From Hydractinia symbiolongicarpus (Eukaryota > Cnidaria > Hydrozoa > Anthoathecata > Hydractiniidae): a stretch of 64,000 nucleotides of DNA. This document shows, piece after piece, positions 10,901-19,728 of the stretch. The notes under the pieces were generated by a model that saw only the letters and a program-made list of their open reading frames with translations, was not told where the DNA came from and did not search any database. The DNA lies in contig NC_079884.1 in NCBI RefSeq assembly GCF_029227915.1, positions 14,320,001 through 14,384,000 on the forward strand, in the 5' to 3' direction. Every line of letters starts with the position of its first letter. The first letter of the stretch is position 1. The position numbers and the translations under genes were made by a program.

Positions 10901-13305
10901 AAAAAGCGTATTCATCCGTCGCTAGCTAACAACTATCTTTCGCTCACGGACAGACAAAACCACATTTTACTTTACCGACCATTTATACTGTTAATTTAGA
11001 ATATGTCTATATAATATGGTAAAGTTTTTAAGTTTCGTACAGGGACGTAGCCGCAATGTTCTTTGTAAAAGTTTATTTCAGATAATATTTCATGTATTAC
11101 GTAGGTACTAAACGCTTTAAAAAAAATTTGAATTTTCAAATAGATAAAAAGGTGCAACTTACGGCTTTTAACAGTGAGATAAATACCACAACGTTTTCAT
11201 CCCTAGCGCAGTGTTAATTCTCTACTTAAGCCTGTGATCATTTTCAGCAATTTAGGATGTTAACCGACAGTAACCTAAGCGGGTTAAAGCTGGTATGAAC
11301 CAATTATCATCCGCTGCATATGTAAAAGTAATAGGAGCCAGTACAGTTTTGTACACTTTCGTAGGTGTATTTTGGAAATCTTTCATGTAATGCTGTGTAG
11401 CATGCTCGTACTCAACTAAATAAACTTTTTATTCAGGAAGAAGTTAGCTCTTTCTGCATTATACCGCACACCTTCGCATTGGCCCGTAACCTTCAAACCT
11501 GGACAAAGAATTCCACTACAGGATGCTGCCATTAGCAAAAAACTGAAGGACTCGTTTGGATTAACAATGTCATCTTTTCAAGTCATCACTATAGAAGAAA
11601 TTTGCCATAGTGCACACTTTGCACAATTTCAAATGTATGAGAGTGTTAAAGTATTTGAACTCTTTACCTTTTCTTTATCTCAACTATCAAGACTGTCTAT
11701 CTTTAATGTTTAGAAAAAAAGATGAGTTTTCGAAAAGGTTAACCAATGTTAATGAGATGACTTTATATCATGGAACTAGTCACACCGTTATTGATCAAAT
11801 CTGTGCTCACAACTTTGACTGGAGAGTATGTGGAAAGAATGCTACTCACTTTGGTCAGGGAAGTTATTTTTCTAATAACGCAAGTTACAGTCATAAATAT
11901 TCAACATCAGATGCATCAGGAATCTTTTATATGTTTGTTGCTGAAGTTTTAGTTGGACAGTATGCTAAGGTAAATCGCACGAACATACCTCCGACGTCAT
12001 TGACTTATGCAGTATCAAAATATATTTATACTTACATACATATATGTCCTTGGTCCGATATTTTTGTTTTCCTTTATCCTATCCTAAAGTTTCAGGAAGT
12101 AGCCTGACACTAATGCCATAATATCATAATTTAGAAATTATATGCAATATTAAACTCTGTATCAACTGTGTATGTGTATTTATCACTAACAAAAATATGT
12201 TAGAAAATTATTTTTGAAGCTGCGCCTTTTTAAGAGCGTAATTTCTGAAACTGGAGATCGTTAAGGACAACAAGGCAAAACAAGATTCGAAACATATAAA
12301 CTAATATGGTTGTTGAAAACAAAACGAGTCTGCTAAATTATTGCAGTTGGAACAGCTGAAGCCCTTTTAACAGGTTTAGGTTAGCAGTAGAATGTAATTA
12401 AAAAGGATGTAAAAAATATTTGAAACTAGTCGTTGTCCATGGAAAAATCCACGGAGCCAACCGTCGCAACAAAGTGGATAAAAATATATCGCATTTAATA
12501 TTCGTGTTTCCGTAACATCATTTTCTAACTCGGCAGGGGGTCCGCGCAGAGACAGACAAAAATACGGCTATTATTAAAGAGACTAGTCGTTGCAACAAAT
12601 TCCGGTAAGAGTCAAAGAAATGTCATCCTTGCAATCCTTTAAAACCCAAATTAAAAAGTGGGTACCAAACTGCTCCTGCAGACTATGTAAAAAATACATC
12701 CCACAAATTGTTTTTATATGACTCGCGTATGTACTCTCGCTAATTTCATATTTGCTAATACACTCACTTAATTTATACAATCACAAATGTTTAAAAAATT
12801 GTATATATCTAAAAATATTTTATACCTTATATTTATACTGTATATTTTAAAATCTTTCTTTTCAAGTTGACATTAACTAGCTTTTATTAGCTATATATGT
12901 ATTACTTAGTCAACTATAAATAAATGAATAATAATAATAATTGCCCGTGGAAAAATCCACGGGTTCGGCCGTCCTTTATATTTACCCGTCGCAACAAAGT
13001 GGATAAAAATATATCGCATTTGATATTCGTGTTTCCGTAACATTATTATAGAGATTCTTGTATTGAATAAACTTTCCTGTTTTTACCTTATTAACTTGTT
13101 ATAGGGTGTTTCTTCGATGAAGCGTCCTCCAAACTTACCAAACTCTAACGTCGAACTTTACGACAGCTGCGTTAATGACGTAAACAATCCAAGCATATTT
13201 GTCATCTACGAAAGAGATCAATGTTATCCAAGATACCTTATATCGTACAAACAACAACTGTCTAAGTTAGATATGTATTTTAGAAGAAGAGCTTTAAACA
13301 TATAA
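6364..13305 (+). CDS. ZAP/PARP12-like gene copy B: CCCH fingers, WWE x2, PARP
   Basis: Exons 6364-7980, 8059-8278, 8557-8749, 9674-9855, 11437-11634, 11714-11969, 13105-13305. Every junction is GT..AG and phase-consistent, giving about 950 residues with the true N-terminus unresolved. Order: degenerate CCCH finger; two finger pairs; acidic linker; helix-turn-helix-like segment with more fingers, as in the ZAP N-terminal RNA-binding domain; a single finger directly before WWE1; WWE2 with VRRLST and EWKWYW; PARP domain with His, Tyr and Ile at the triad positions. The vertebrate relatives ZC3HAV1 and PARP12 bind RNA through the CCCH fingers and poly-ADP-ribose through WWE. PARP12 transfers single ADP-ribose groups; ZAP is inactive and antiviral. 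The Ile fits mono-ADP-ribosylation or inactivity. Assignment to ZAP rather than PARP12 is not possible by eye. Confidence 0.85.
7981..8058 (+). other. 78 bp intron without stop codon in copy B
   Basis: GTAAGT at 7981 and TTTGTATAG ending 8058. Its length is a multiple of three and it is open in frame, so a retained-intron protein would read through with 26 extra residues. Copy C has one extra T and an in-frame TAA here, which supports intron status. Confidence 0.75.
8059..8278 (+). CDS. Copy B exon: last CCCH finger and WWE1
   Basis: Encodes ICRNFLVDKCSSEMNCHLVH (C-x7-C-x5-C-x3-H, equivalent to ZAP finger 5), then LWQYKKACNNEVWNNF and IEKKYCDPS, the first WWE core. Phase 1 in, phase 2 out through donor GTATGA. 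Confidence 0.8.
8557..8749 (+). CDS. Copy B exon: WWE1 end and WWE2 start
   Basis: Acceptor AATTTAG, donor GTAAGC. Contains VRRLSTMSAV and STEWKWYWQMNVEKWEEYKH. The linker RRLST is highly characteristic of PARP12/ZAP between the two WWE units. Confidence 0.85.
8750..9673 (+). other. Intron of copy B
   Basis: No gene seen. Collinear with 29947-30864. Confidence 0.6.
9674..9855 (+). CDS. Copy B exon: WWE2 C-terminal half
   Basis: Phase 0 in, phase 2 out. Encodes FKYKLYFQEMTQEN and YRTKRNVRRRPVF, the end of WWE2 and the basic strand that joins it to the PARP domain in this family. Confidence 0.85.
9887..10141. repeat. 255 bp intron segment present in B, absent in C
   Basis: Copy C joins GAACGTG directly to TTGAATTCTG at about 31077. 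The B segment includes a run of 16 G (10074-10089), a candidate G-quadruplex. It could be an insertion in B or a deletion in C. Confidence 0.75.
10330..10520 (+). mobile_element. Penelope-like element GIY-YIG relic in intron of copy B
   Basis: The frame at 10370 reads MPNSLRLGLVYCFKC, then YYGKTKSHLKVRLSKHLGI and LTGK. This is the start of the GIY-YIG endonuclease domain that follows the reverse transcriptase in Penelope-like elements. The rest is lost. The same relic sits at 31266-31456, so it predates the B/C duplication. Confidence 0.75.
10650..11436 (+). other. Intron remainder of copy B
   Basis: No gene seen. Collinear with copy C apart from a short deletion there near 31806. Confidence 0.6.
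11437..11634 (+). CDS. Copy B exon: start of PARP catalytic domain
   Basis: Acceptor TTATTCAG, donor GTATGAG. The split codon AG|G gives the Arg that follows AELI. Encodes LALSALYRTPSHWPVTFKPG. Confidence 0.85.
11714..11969 (+). CDS. Copy B exon: PARP active-site core
   Basis: Carries LYHGTSHTVIDQIC, NFDWRVCGKNATHFGQGSYF and ASYSHKYSTSDASG. His and Tyr of the triad are intact. Confidence 0.9.
12422..12592. repeat. Dispersed hairpin repeat (CCGTGG..CCACGG family)
   Basis: Contains CATGGAAAAATCCACGG, ATATCGCATTT, CGTGTTTCCGTAAC and GACAGACAAAAATACGG, ending TATTAAAGAGACTAG. Other members are at 12941-13050, 13993-14148, 18470-18622, 33335-33665, 38860-39122 and 44855-45117. Confidence 0.75.
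12593..12943 (+). mobile_element. 3' tail of a non-LTR retrotransposon, only in copy B
   Basis: Begins in frame with IPVRVKEMSSLQSFKTQIKK and ends CRLCKKYIPQIVFI, stop at 12719, resembling the extreme C-terminus of non-LTR reverse transcriptase proteins. It is followed by a 3' region with an (AAT)n-like tail. Copy C joins the flanks TCGTTG and CCCGTGG directly at 33496-33502, an empty site. The likely target duplication is only TTG. Confidence 0.65.
12941..13050. repeat. Dispersed hairpin repeat, partial
   Basis: CCCGTGGAAAAATCCACGGG palindrome followed by the family body, just before the terminal exon of copy B. Confidence 0.75.
13105..13305 (+). CDS. Copy B terminal exon of PARP domain
   Basis: Phase 0, 67 codons with stop. 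Encodes ELYDSCVNDVNNPSIFVIYE, with Ile at the catalytic Glu position, then a basic tail ending YFRRRALNI. Confidence 0.9.
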   Translation, partial: GVSSMKRPPNLPNSNVELYDSCVNDVNNPSIFVIYERDQCYPRYLISYKQQLSKLDMYFRRRALNI

Positions 13306-13992
13306 ACAGCAATCGTTATACTTCAAAGTCATGGCATTCTGTCGTATTGCTATTTCTACAATGAAGGACATAAGTTGGAGAAAAATTGCTTTTATATCTA
13401 TCCGTATCAAGGCACATCACAGAAATCATTTTTAAAGTAAATCACTGTCTAACACATAAACCTGTCTTATGCGAAAAACATCGTTGAATTACTTTTTTTG
13501 CACCTACTTTTTTTGAGCCCCGGTTTAGTGTTCAATGGTCGATCATGGTATGTAGAGACTACAAAAAACAATTTACCCTGCTTCCATCCGATAAAAGATT
13601 TTACCTTTCACCAGTAGGAAAAATTGTGCACATAAAGGAATCAGTTTTTGCAAGTTTAAGGAGTGTTCGTAAATTTCGCAAAAAAGACTTTTTGCGAAAG
13701 TTATTATTTCTTTTTTAAAACGCGATTTATACTATTTTTTTCCCTGATTTATCAGAACTTATGTATTTTTTATGTGAAGTTTAACCTCTGTGTATTTTTA
13801 ATCTTTGCCTCTCCTACAAAGGAGCCCTATAAAAAACAGTATAAATTGACAAAAAAGTTATTATTGTGTTTCGCAAAATTTAACTTTAAGGGTGTGTGGT
13901 ATAATTACTATTTTTCGGTACGTAACTCAAGTATTTTTAGAACAACAGCTATTAATTGATTTTTATGATTTACATTTACAGTTTGTAATTAT

Positions 13993-14148
13993 CTATATTA
14001 TAATACCCGTATACGTCTGTCAGGTCCGTCCGTCCGTCTGTCTGTCACGCAAAATGGTAGCTTAGCTGCGCAGGTAGCGACACGCACGCAATGCGGTATA
14101 AAAAGGACGGGCGAACCCGTGGATTTTTCCACGGGCTAACGACTAGTG
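13993..14148. repeat. Dispersed hairpin repeat, inverted
   Basis: Reads TATAATACCCGTATACGTCT at the left, short GTCC units, CACGCAAAATGGTAGC, and the hairpin CCCGTGGATTTTTCCACGGG at the right. Confidence 0.75.
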
Positions 14149-14244
14149 TTCTTATAATACACTATTTTAAATAAATGTCTCCACTGACTTCTATGCAAAA
14201 TAACTTTTCATTTCTATTTCTGTTACCGGTCTCACCGTAAAAAC

Positions 14245-14385
14245 ATACTCCCCTAAAAGTTTACTCCCCAGTAATAATTTACTAGGAAATAAGTACTCCC
14301 CAGTACTTATTTCCCGGGATATTGTTACTCCCGGGAGTATCTATTTACCTGAAAATTATTACTCCCCGCAGGAAATTTTTACTCC
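14245..14385. repeat. Foldback cluster with ACTCCCC motifs
   Basis: GGAAATAAGTACT (14285-14297) and its reverse complement (14302-14314) form a perfect 13 bp stem. TACTCCCGGGAGTA at 14326-14339 is palindromic. ACTCCCC recurs throughout. A second copy at 18716-18868 has a mutated second palindrome. Confidence 0.75.
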
Positions 14386-15158
14386 CCTATCTTAATAAAT
14401 AAACATGACCTTTATTATGCTGATAAAAAGAATTTATTAAGAGAACTTACAGTGGACTACCGAAAGAGTTAAAAATCCGGTGGGGTGGGTCTGGCTTCTC
14501 TTTTTCGGTGGGACCATCAAAATTTATATATATACCAGCTTTTATAAGAAGCAAGAGTTGTTTTAAGAAATGTCAATACAAAAAGCTTTCAGAATCAAAT
14601 GATTTTAATTGTTTCTTATTTTTCTTGCTGGATTGACCCATCCGTTTCGGAACAGACGGGCTGATGACGTCATCAAAATATCTTAAAACCACAATATCTC
14701 TGTAATCATTCGTCAAAAGTACATGATCCTATACCTTTTCTTGATCAACGTTTCAGGCTGTATTCCATAGAGGCAACGGGAATACAATTTCGTTCAGCTT
14801 TTTATCGCTTCACAATCTAACAAGATCAACCAATTCTGAGATAATATATTTTTATTTGTCAAAAACATAGGTTCTACGAGCAAGTCCCAGAGTATCAATA
14901 ACATACTCTGGAAGCTGTTTGAATAACTAGTAGCAAACGATCGTGTTATTGACGTTGCATAATGGTGCATCTTGTTCGCTCGAAAGTCATAAAATAAAGT
15001 TATAAAATAATTTGTCATCTAATTTTGCCGTAAGTTTCTTTCCTTAATAAAATACCTGAAATCACGCACTGTTTTATCATTAAAACAACCAATCTTTCAA
15101 TTCTAAACGAAACGAATGGTAAAACGCGGAACGATGCTTTTTCACATTTAAACAATAC

Positions 15159-16557
15159 AGTTGACTCTCTCTATCTCGACTACCCTCTATCTCAAACATC
15201 TCTCTATCTCGAACCAAAGTCTCGGTCCCTTGAACATTTGTGTAGGCTCTAAGCTATTTTTCTCTCTTTATCTCGAACCTCTCTATCTCGAATACCTCTC
15301 TATCTCGAACCAAAATCTCGGTCCCGTCTGACTGTTTCTCTCTCTATCTCGAACCTTTCCGGATTTAAGAACCTATTTACACTAAAAATCGAATTAAAAT
15401 GTACCATTTTCGAACGAAAATGTTTGACGTTCGAATTCTAAAGTCACTCACAAAACATTGTTTACAGTGTTTTGAACCAGAAACCTTCTTGCGGTGAAGA
15501 TGTCGGCTTTAAAAATAAAACTCAATAACGTTTCTTTAATTCAAAAATGTCAAATAATTCGGGAAATCGAGAAAGGAATGTCAAACAAGGAGGCAGCAGA
15601 AAAATACGGGATCCCCAAAAATACAATTTCAACTTGGATGAAAAAAAAACATAAGATCCTACAAAGCTTGGAAGAACAAAAAACCGCGAAAAAGGTTCGA
15701 GGCTGTGATTATGAGCAGATAGACAAGGCTGTTTTCAAATGGTTTACTGTTCAAAGAAGCCAAAACATTCCGATCGATGGCAATTTGTAGTATTGATCTT
15801 TTGAAAGATCTAGCAATGTGTTGCGAAAAAGGCAATGAAATGCAAATGCTTATCTCCAAATTCGAAAAAATGTATAATGAAGACAGAGTGGCATCACTTA
15901 AACAAAAAGACATAACCGATTTCTTTAAATGAAGCTGTAAATTTATTTTATGTATTTATTTTAAAAGAAGTCTTGTGCATTGAATATTAACATTTTAACA
16001 TCTCTCATTGACCTCTATCAACTCCCGATACACTGAAGGTTAAAAATACGTAAATAGACATTTTAGTCAGTTTATTTTATGCAGGGCTTATTTTTTTCAA
16101 TTAGTTAAAAAAAATCTTTTGTTCAACATGTCTAAGAGAAGCACAACAGAGACATAATATCATTATTGGTAACAATTGAAGTTGCAAATATTGATTATAG
16201 ATATCAATTTTGAGAAAAGGAGTGCCTTTAGTACCTAAAAAATTTGCAATGTTTCTTCACTCTATTTTGAGATTTGTGCTTCCTTGTTCCTTTTATAAAG
16301 TAGTATTACAAGGTTGTGTTTAATCACCACTTTTTTTCTGGTTCTTAACCAGTAAAATATAACATGCAAAGAAAATAAACATGATTATTACATTAGAACA
16401 AGTAAGGTTTACACACTTAATATTTCTTTCATAACAAAAACAATAAAAACAGAAATGAGTAATACTTTATAAACAAATGTCCAACTTATCTCGAACTTTC
16501 TCTATCTCGAACAAATTTTCTGGTCCCTTGCGAGTTCGAGATAGAGAGAGTCAACTG
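15159..16557 (+). mobile_element. Tigger/pogo-like DNA transposon, internally deleted, 1399 bp
   Basis: Ends are perfect 22 bp inverted repeats beginning CAGTTGACTCTCTC, flanked by TA at 15157-15158 and 16558-16559. The paralogous locus at 2485-2492 has the unoccupied site AACAATATTCTAGG. CTCTATCTCGAAC motifs recur many times near the left end, probable transposase binding sites. Encoded pieces are the N-terminal CENP-B/Psq-type DNA-binding region and a C-terminal scrap ending KDITDFFK. The DDE nuclease core is absent, so it would need transposase in trans. Confidence 0.9.
15500..15790 (+). pseudogene. Tigger-like transposase N-terminal fragment
   Basis: The ATG at 15500 opens 96 codons. IIREIEKGMSNKEAAEKYGI and TISTWMKK are the helix-turn-helix of a CENP-B/Tigger N-terminus. 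VFKWFTVQRSQNIPIDG matches the second (HTH_Tnp_Tc5-type) subdomain. The frame ends abruptly at 15788, and a C-terminal fragment follows in another frame (15789-15932). Confidence 0.8.
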
Positions 16558-17613
16558 TATTCTAGGAAATTTATACCAATAATTTATACCGTGAGAGAAC
16601 TTTTTTCTGCATTGGCAAATCCACGGGTTCGCCTGTCCTTTTTATTCTGCATAAGGCATTACGATAAGGTCCGTAGAATAATCCACTTACGCAGAAAGAC
16701 AATGGAAAAATAGATTGATTTAGATGTTTCGCTGACTTCAGCAGTGCATATACAAAATAATGGCAAAATTAAGTTTGTCTGTGGTCTGTAATGTGTAGAG
16801 TTCATCAAACTAATGCATAGGATCATACGTTTTCGACGAACGCCTAAGGAGATGTAAGGGTTTAAAGATTTTGCTAACGTCAGCAGAGACCGGCAATAAC
16901 AAAAAATTTTTTAAATAAAATTGTATACCCGTTACCCTCATTGTATAAATCTTGAAACACTGATCAAAAATGTATAAGATCGTGTATCTTTGACAAACGG
17001 TTGCCGATATATCGAGGTTTAAATGTTTTTTGATGACGTCATCAATCGGCCTAATCTGAAATGGATTCGGAAATTCAGGTTTGGGCAACTTACCCAATCT
17101 TTTTATATATATTTTTTTTAAAACAATAAATATTTTGTACATAAAAAATACAATATAACCTAAATATAACAGGACCACGAAAAAGTAAATTTGTTATTTA
17201 TAAGTTTGTTATTTACGAAGACCTAACCCAATTTTGTCCAAGCGTGTTCCAAATTACCTGGCCTCATAAATCAATTTTATCATCGTCGTGCCGTAACGTT
17301 AGAAAGATTAGCATACCTTTTTTGGCGACAATAAAGGAAAATGAACATATGTGAAAATTGTCCCTTACAAACACACTGACACACTGTATATCGATATTTT
17401 ATATGGTTATAGAAATCATGTATTTTACACATTTGTAAAGAAAGCAAGTTTGGACGTTAAATTACACTATCATTACTTTATGGTTTTGAAATTACCATGT
17501 TACCTTTTTATCTCTTCATACTCAATGATAAATTGTAACAAAGTGTTACAAACATCTTGTGTGTGCAAGAAAACGCTCTTGTTTAATTCTTCACTACTAT
17601 AAATTTATCATAG

Positions 17614-17811
17614 GGTGATTCGTCGATGAAGCGTCCTCCAAACTTACCAAATTCTGACGTCGAACTTTACGACAGCTGCGTTAATGACGTAAACAATCCA
17701 ATAATTTTGTCATCTACGAAAGAGACCAATGTTATCCAAGATACCTTATATCGTACAAACAACGACTGTCTAAGTTAGATATGTATTTAAGAAGAAGAGC
17801 TTTAAACATAT
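17614..17811 (+). pseudogene. Frameshifted terminal PARP exon
   Basis: Homologous to 3525-3716 and 13105-13305. After VNDVNNP the reading frame shifts, so the Ile strand and C-terminus are lost. Used as an alternative last exon it would give a truncated catalytic domain. Confidence 0.85.
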
Positions 17812-18469
17812 AAACAGCAATCGTTATACTCCAAAGTCATGGCATTCTTTCGTATTGCTATTTCTACAATGAAGGACATAAGTTGGAGAAAAATTGCTTT
17901 TATGTCTATCCGTATCAAGGCACATCACAGAAATCTTTTTTAAAGTAAATCACTGTTTAACACATAAACCTGTCTTATGCGAAAAACATCGTTGAATTAC
18001 TTTTTTTTGCACCTACTTTTTTTGAGCCCCGGTTTAGTGTTCAATGCCTTACCCTGCTTCCATCCGATAAAAGATTTTACCTTTCACCAGTATGAAAAAT
18101 TGTGCACATAAAGGAATCAGTTTTCGCAAGTTTAACGAGTGTTCGTAAATTTCGCAAAAAAGACTTTTTTGCGAAAGTTATTATTTCTTTTTTAAAACGC
18201 GATTTATACTATTCTTTTCCCTGATTTGTCAGAACTTATGTAATTTTTATGTGAAGTTTAACCTCTGTGTATTTTTAATCTTTGCCTCTCCTACAAAGGA
18301 GCCCTATAAAAAAAACAGTTTTAATTGAAAAAAAAGTTATTATTGTGTTTCGCGAAATTTAACTTTGTGTGTGGTATAATTACTATTATTCGGTATGTAA
18401 CTCAAGTATTTTTAGAACAACAGCTATTAATTGATTTTTATGATTTACATTCACAGTTTGTAATTATCT

Positions 18470-18622
18470 ATATTATAATACCCGTATACGTCTGTTAGGT
18501 CTGTCCGTCCGTCTGTCTGTCACGCAAAATGGTAGCTTCGCTGCGCAGGTAGCGAGACGCACGCAATGCGGTATAAAGAGGACGGGCGAACCCGTGGATT
18601 TTTCCACGGACTAACGACTAGT
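18470..18622. repeat. Dispersed hairpin repeat, inverted, second duplicate
   Basis: Same arrangement as 13993-14148 with a few substitutions. Confidence 0.75.
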
Positions 18623-18715
18623 GTTCTTATAATACACTATTTTAAATAAATGTCTTCACTGACTTCTATGCAAAATAACTTTCCATTTTTATTTCTGTTA
18701 ACGGTGTCACCGTAA

Positions 18716-18868
18716 AAACATACTCCCCTAAAAGTTTACTCCCCAGTAATAATTTACTAGGAAATAAGTACTCCCCAGTACTTATTTCCCGGGATATTGT
18801 TACTACCGAGAGTATCTATTTACCTGAAAATTATTACTCCCCGCAGGAAATTTTTGCTCCCCTATCTT
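18716..18868. repeat. Foldback cluster with ACTCCCC motifs, second copy
   Basis: Keeps the GGAAATAAGTACT stem. The companion palindrome is altered to TACTACCGAGAGTA. Confidence 0.7.
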
Positions 18869-19091
18869 AATAAATGAACTGATGCTGATGCTGATAAAAA
18901 GAATTTATTAAGAGAACTTACAATGGACTACCGAAAGAGTTAAAAATCCGGTGGGGTGGGTCTGGCTTCTCTTTTTCAGTGGGACCATCAAAATTTATAT
19001 ATATACAAGCTTTTATAACAAGCAAGAGTTGTTTTAAGAAATGTCAATACAAAAAGCTTTCAGAATCAAATGATTTTAATTGTTTCTTATA

Positions 19092-19694
19092 ATGGTTGGT
19101 TTATATCATGGAGATATCTCTATGTATATATGCAGCTAAACTTGACTTTAGAATAATAGTTGAAAAGATTGAGTATGTTCTTTTCATTCATTTTTTGGCG
19201 GATTATCTTCATCCGATTTTACGTAATTTATCTTATTTGAACTTAAGATTTTTATCAGATTGGTTAACAAGCGATTAATTGTGAGTGTATTTGTTTTGTA
19301 CTGTAAATAAATCTTACTAAGATATTTAAAGGACTATATGTTGGTGCATCATGCAGTATCTTATGGAGTGTGCGTGATAAAACTGTTAGTTGAATACGCT
19401 CTTTTTCGGCTTTAGGTGCTTAAATTAAACGATATTCTCCTTTTATGGTTACTGTTTCTTCACAATAGCTTCATGAAATAAAAACAAAAATCATGTACAG
19501 ATTAATCTTTTAGTCATGATAATGTGTTAAAATAAATAATAATTATGCTTTAAAATTCAATATGGAATAATATTAGCAAACCGGTTTCGGATGTTACTTC
19601 GTCTTTGCTTCGAATGATTTGCGTTTCAGAAAGGCAGAGAGCATAACATTTTAACCAATCAGAACGCAGTCACCAGAAAAACGGAAAGAACTTA

Positions 19695-19728
<34 letters not shown>

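Larger units (their letters stand above)
13306..14637. other. 3' flank of copy B
   Basis: No gene seen. Nearly identical to 17812-19091, including a hairpin repeat and the ACTCCCC foldback at 14245-14385. Confidence 0.65.
14638..19091. pseudogene. 3' relic of a further PARP paralogue after copy B
   Basis: This block repeats the A-type intron, terminal exon and 3' flank (1960-4440), and its terminal exon plus flank also match 13105-14637. The exon at 17614 starts correctly (DSSMKRPPNLPNS), but one base is lost in the AATCCAATAATTTTGTC stretch. The frame shifts just before the catalytic strand and stops at 17776-17778. No other PARP, WWE or finger exon is left. It is best read as what remains of a deleted fourth gene copy. 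Confidence 0.75.

Noticed and set aside
12422-14148. CRISPR-like array from repeated hairpin units
   Set aside because: Eukaryotic context, units irregularly spaced and inverted, no cas genes.
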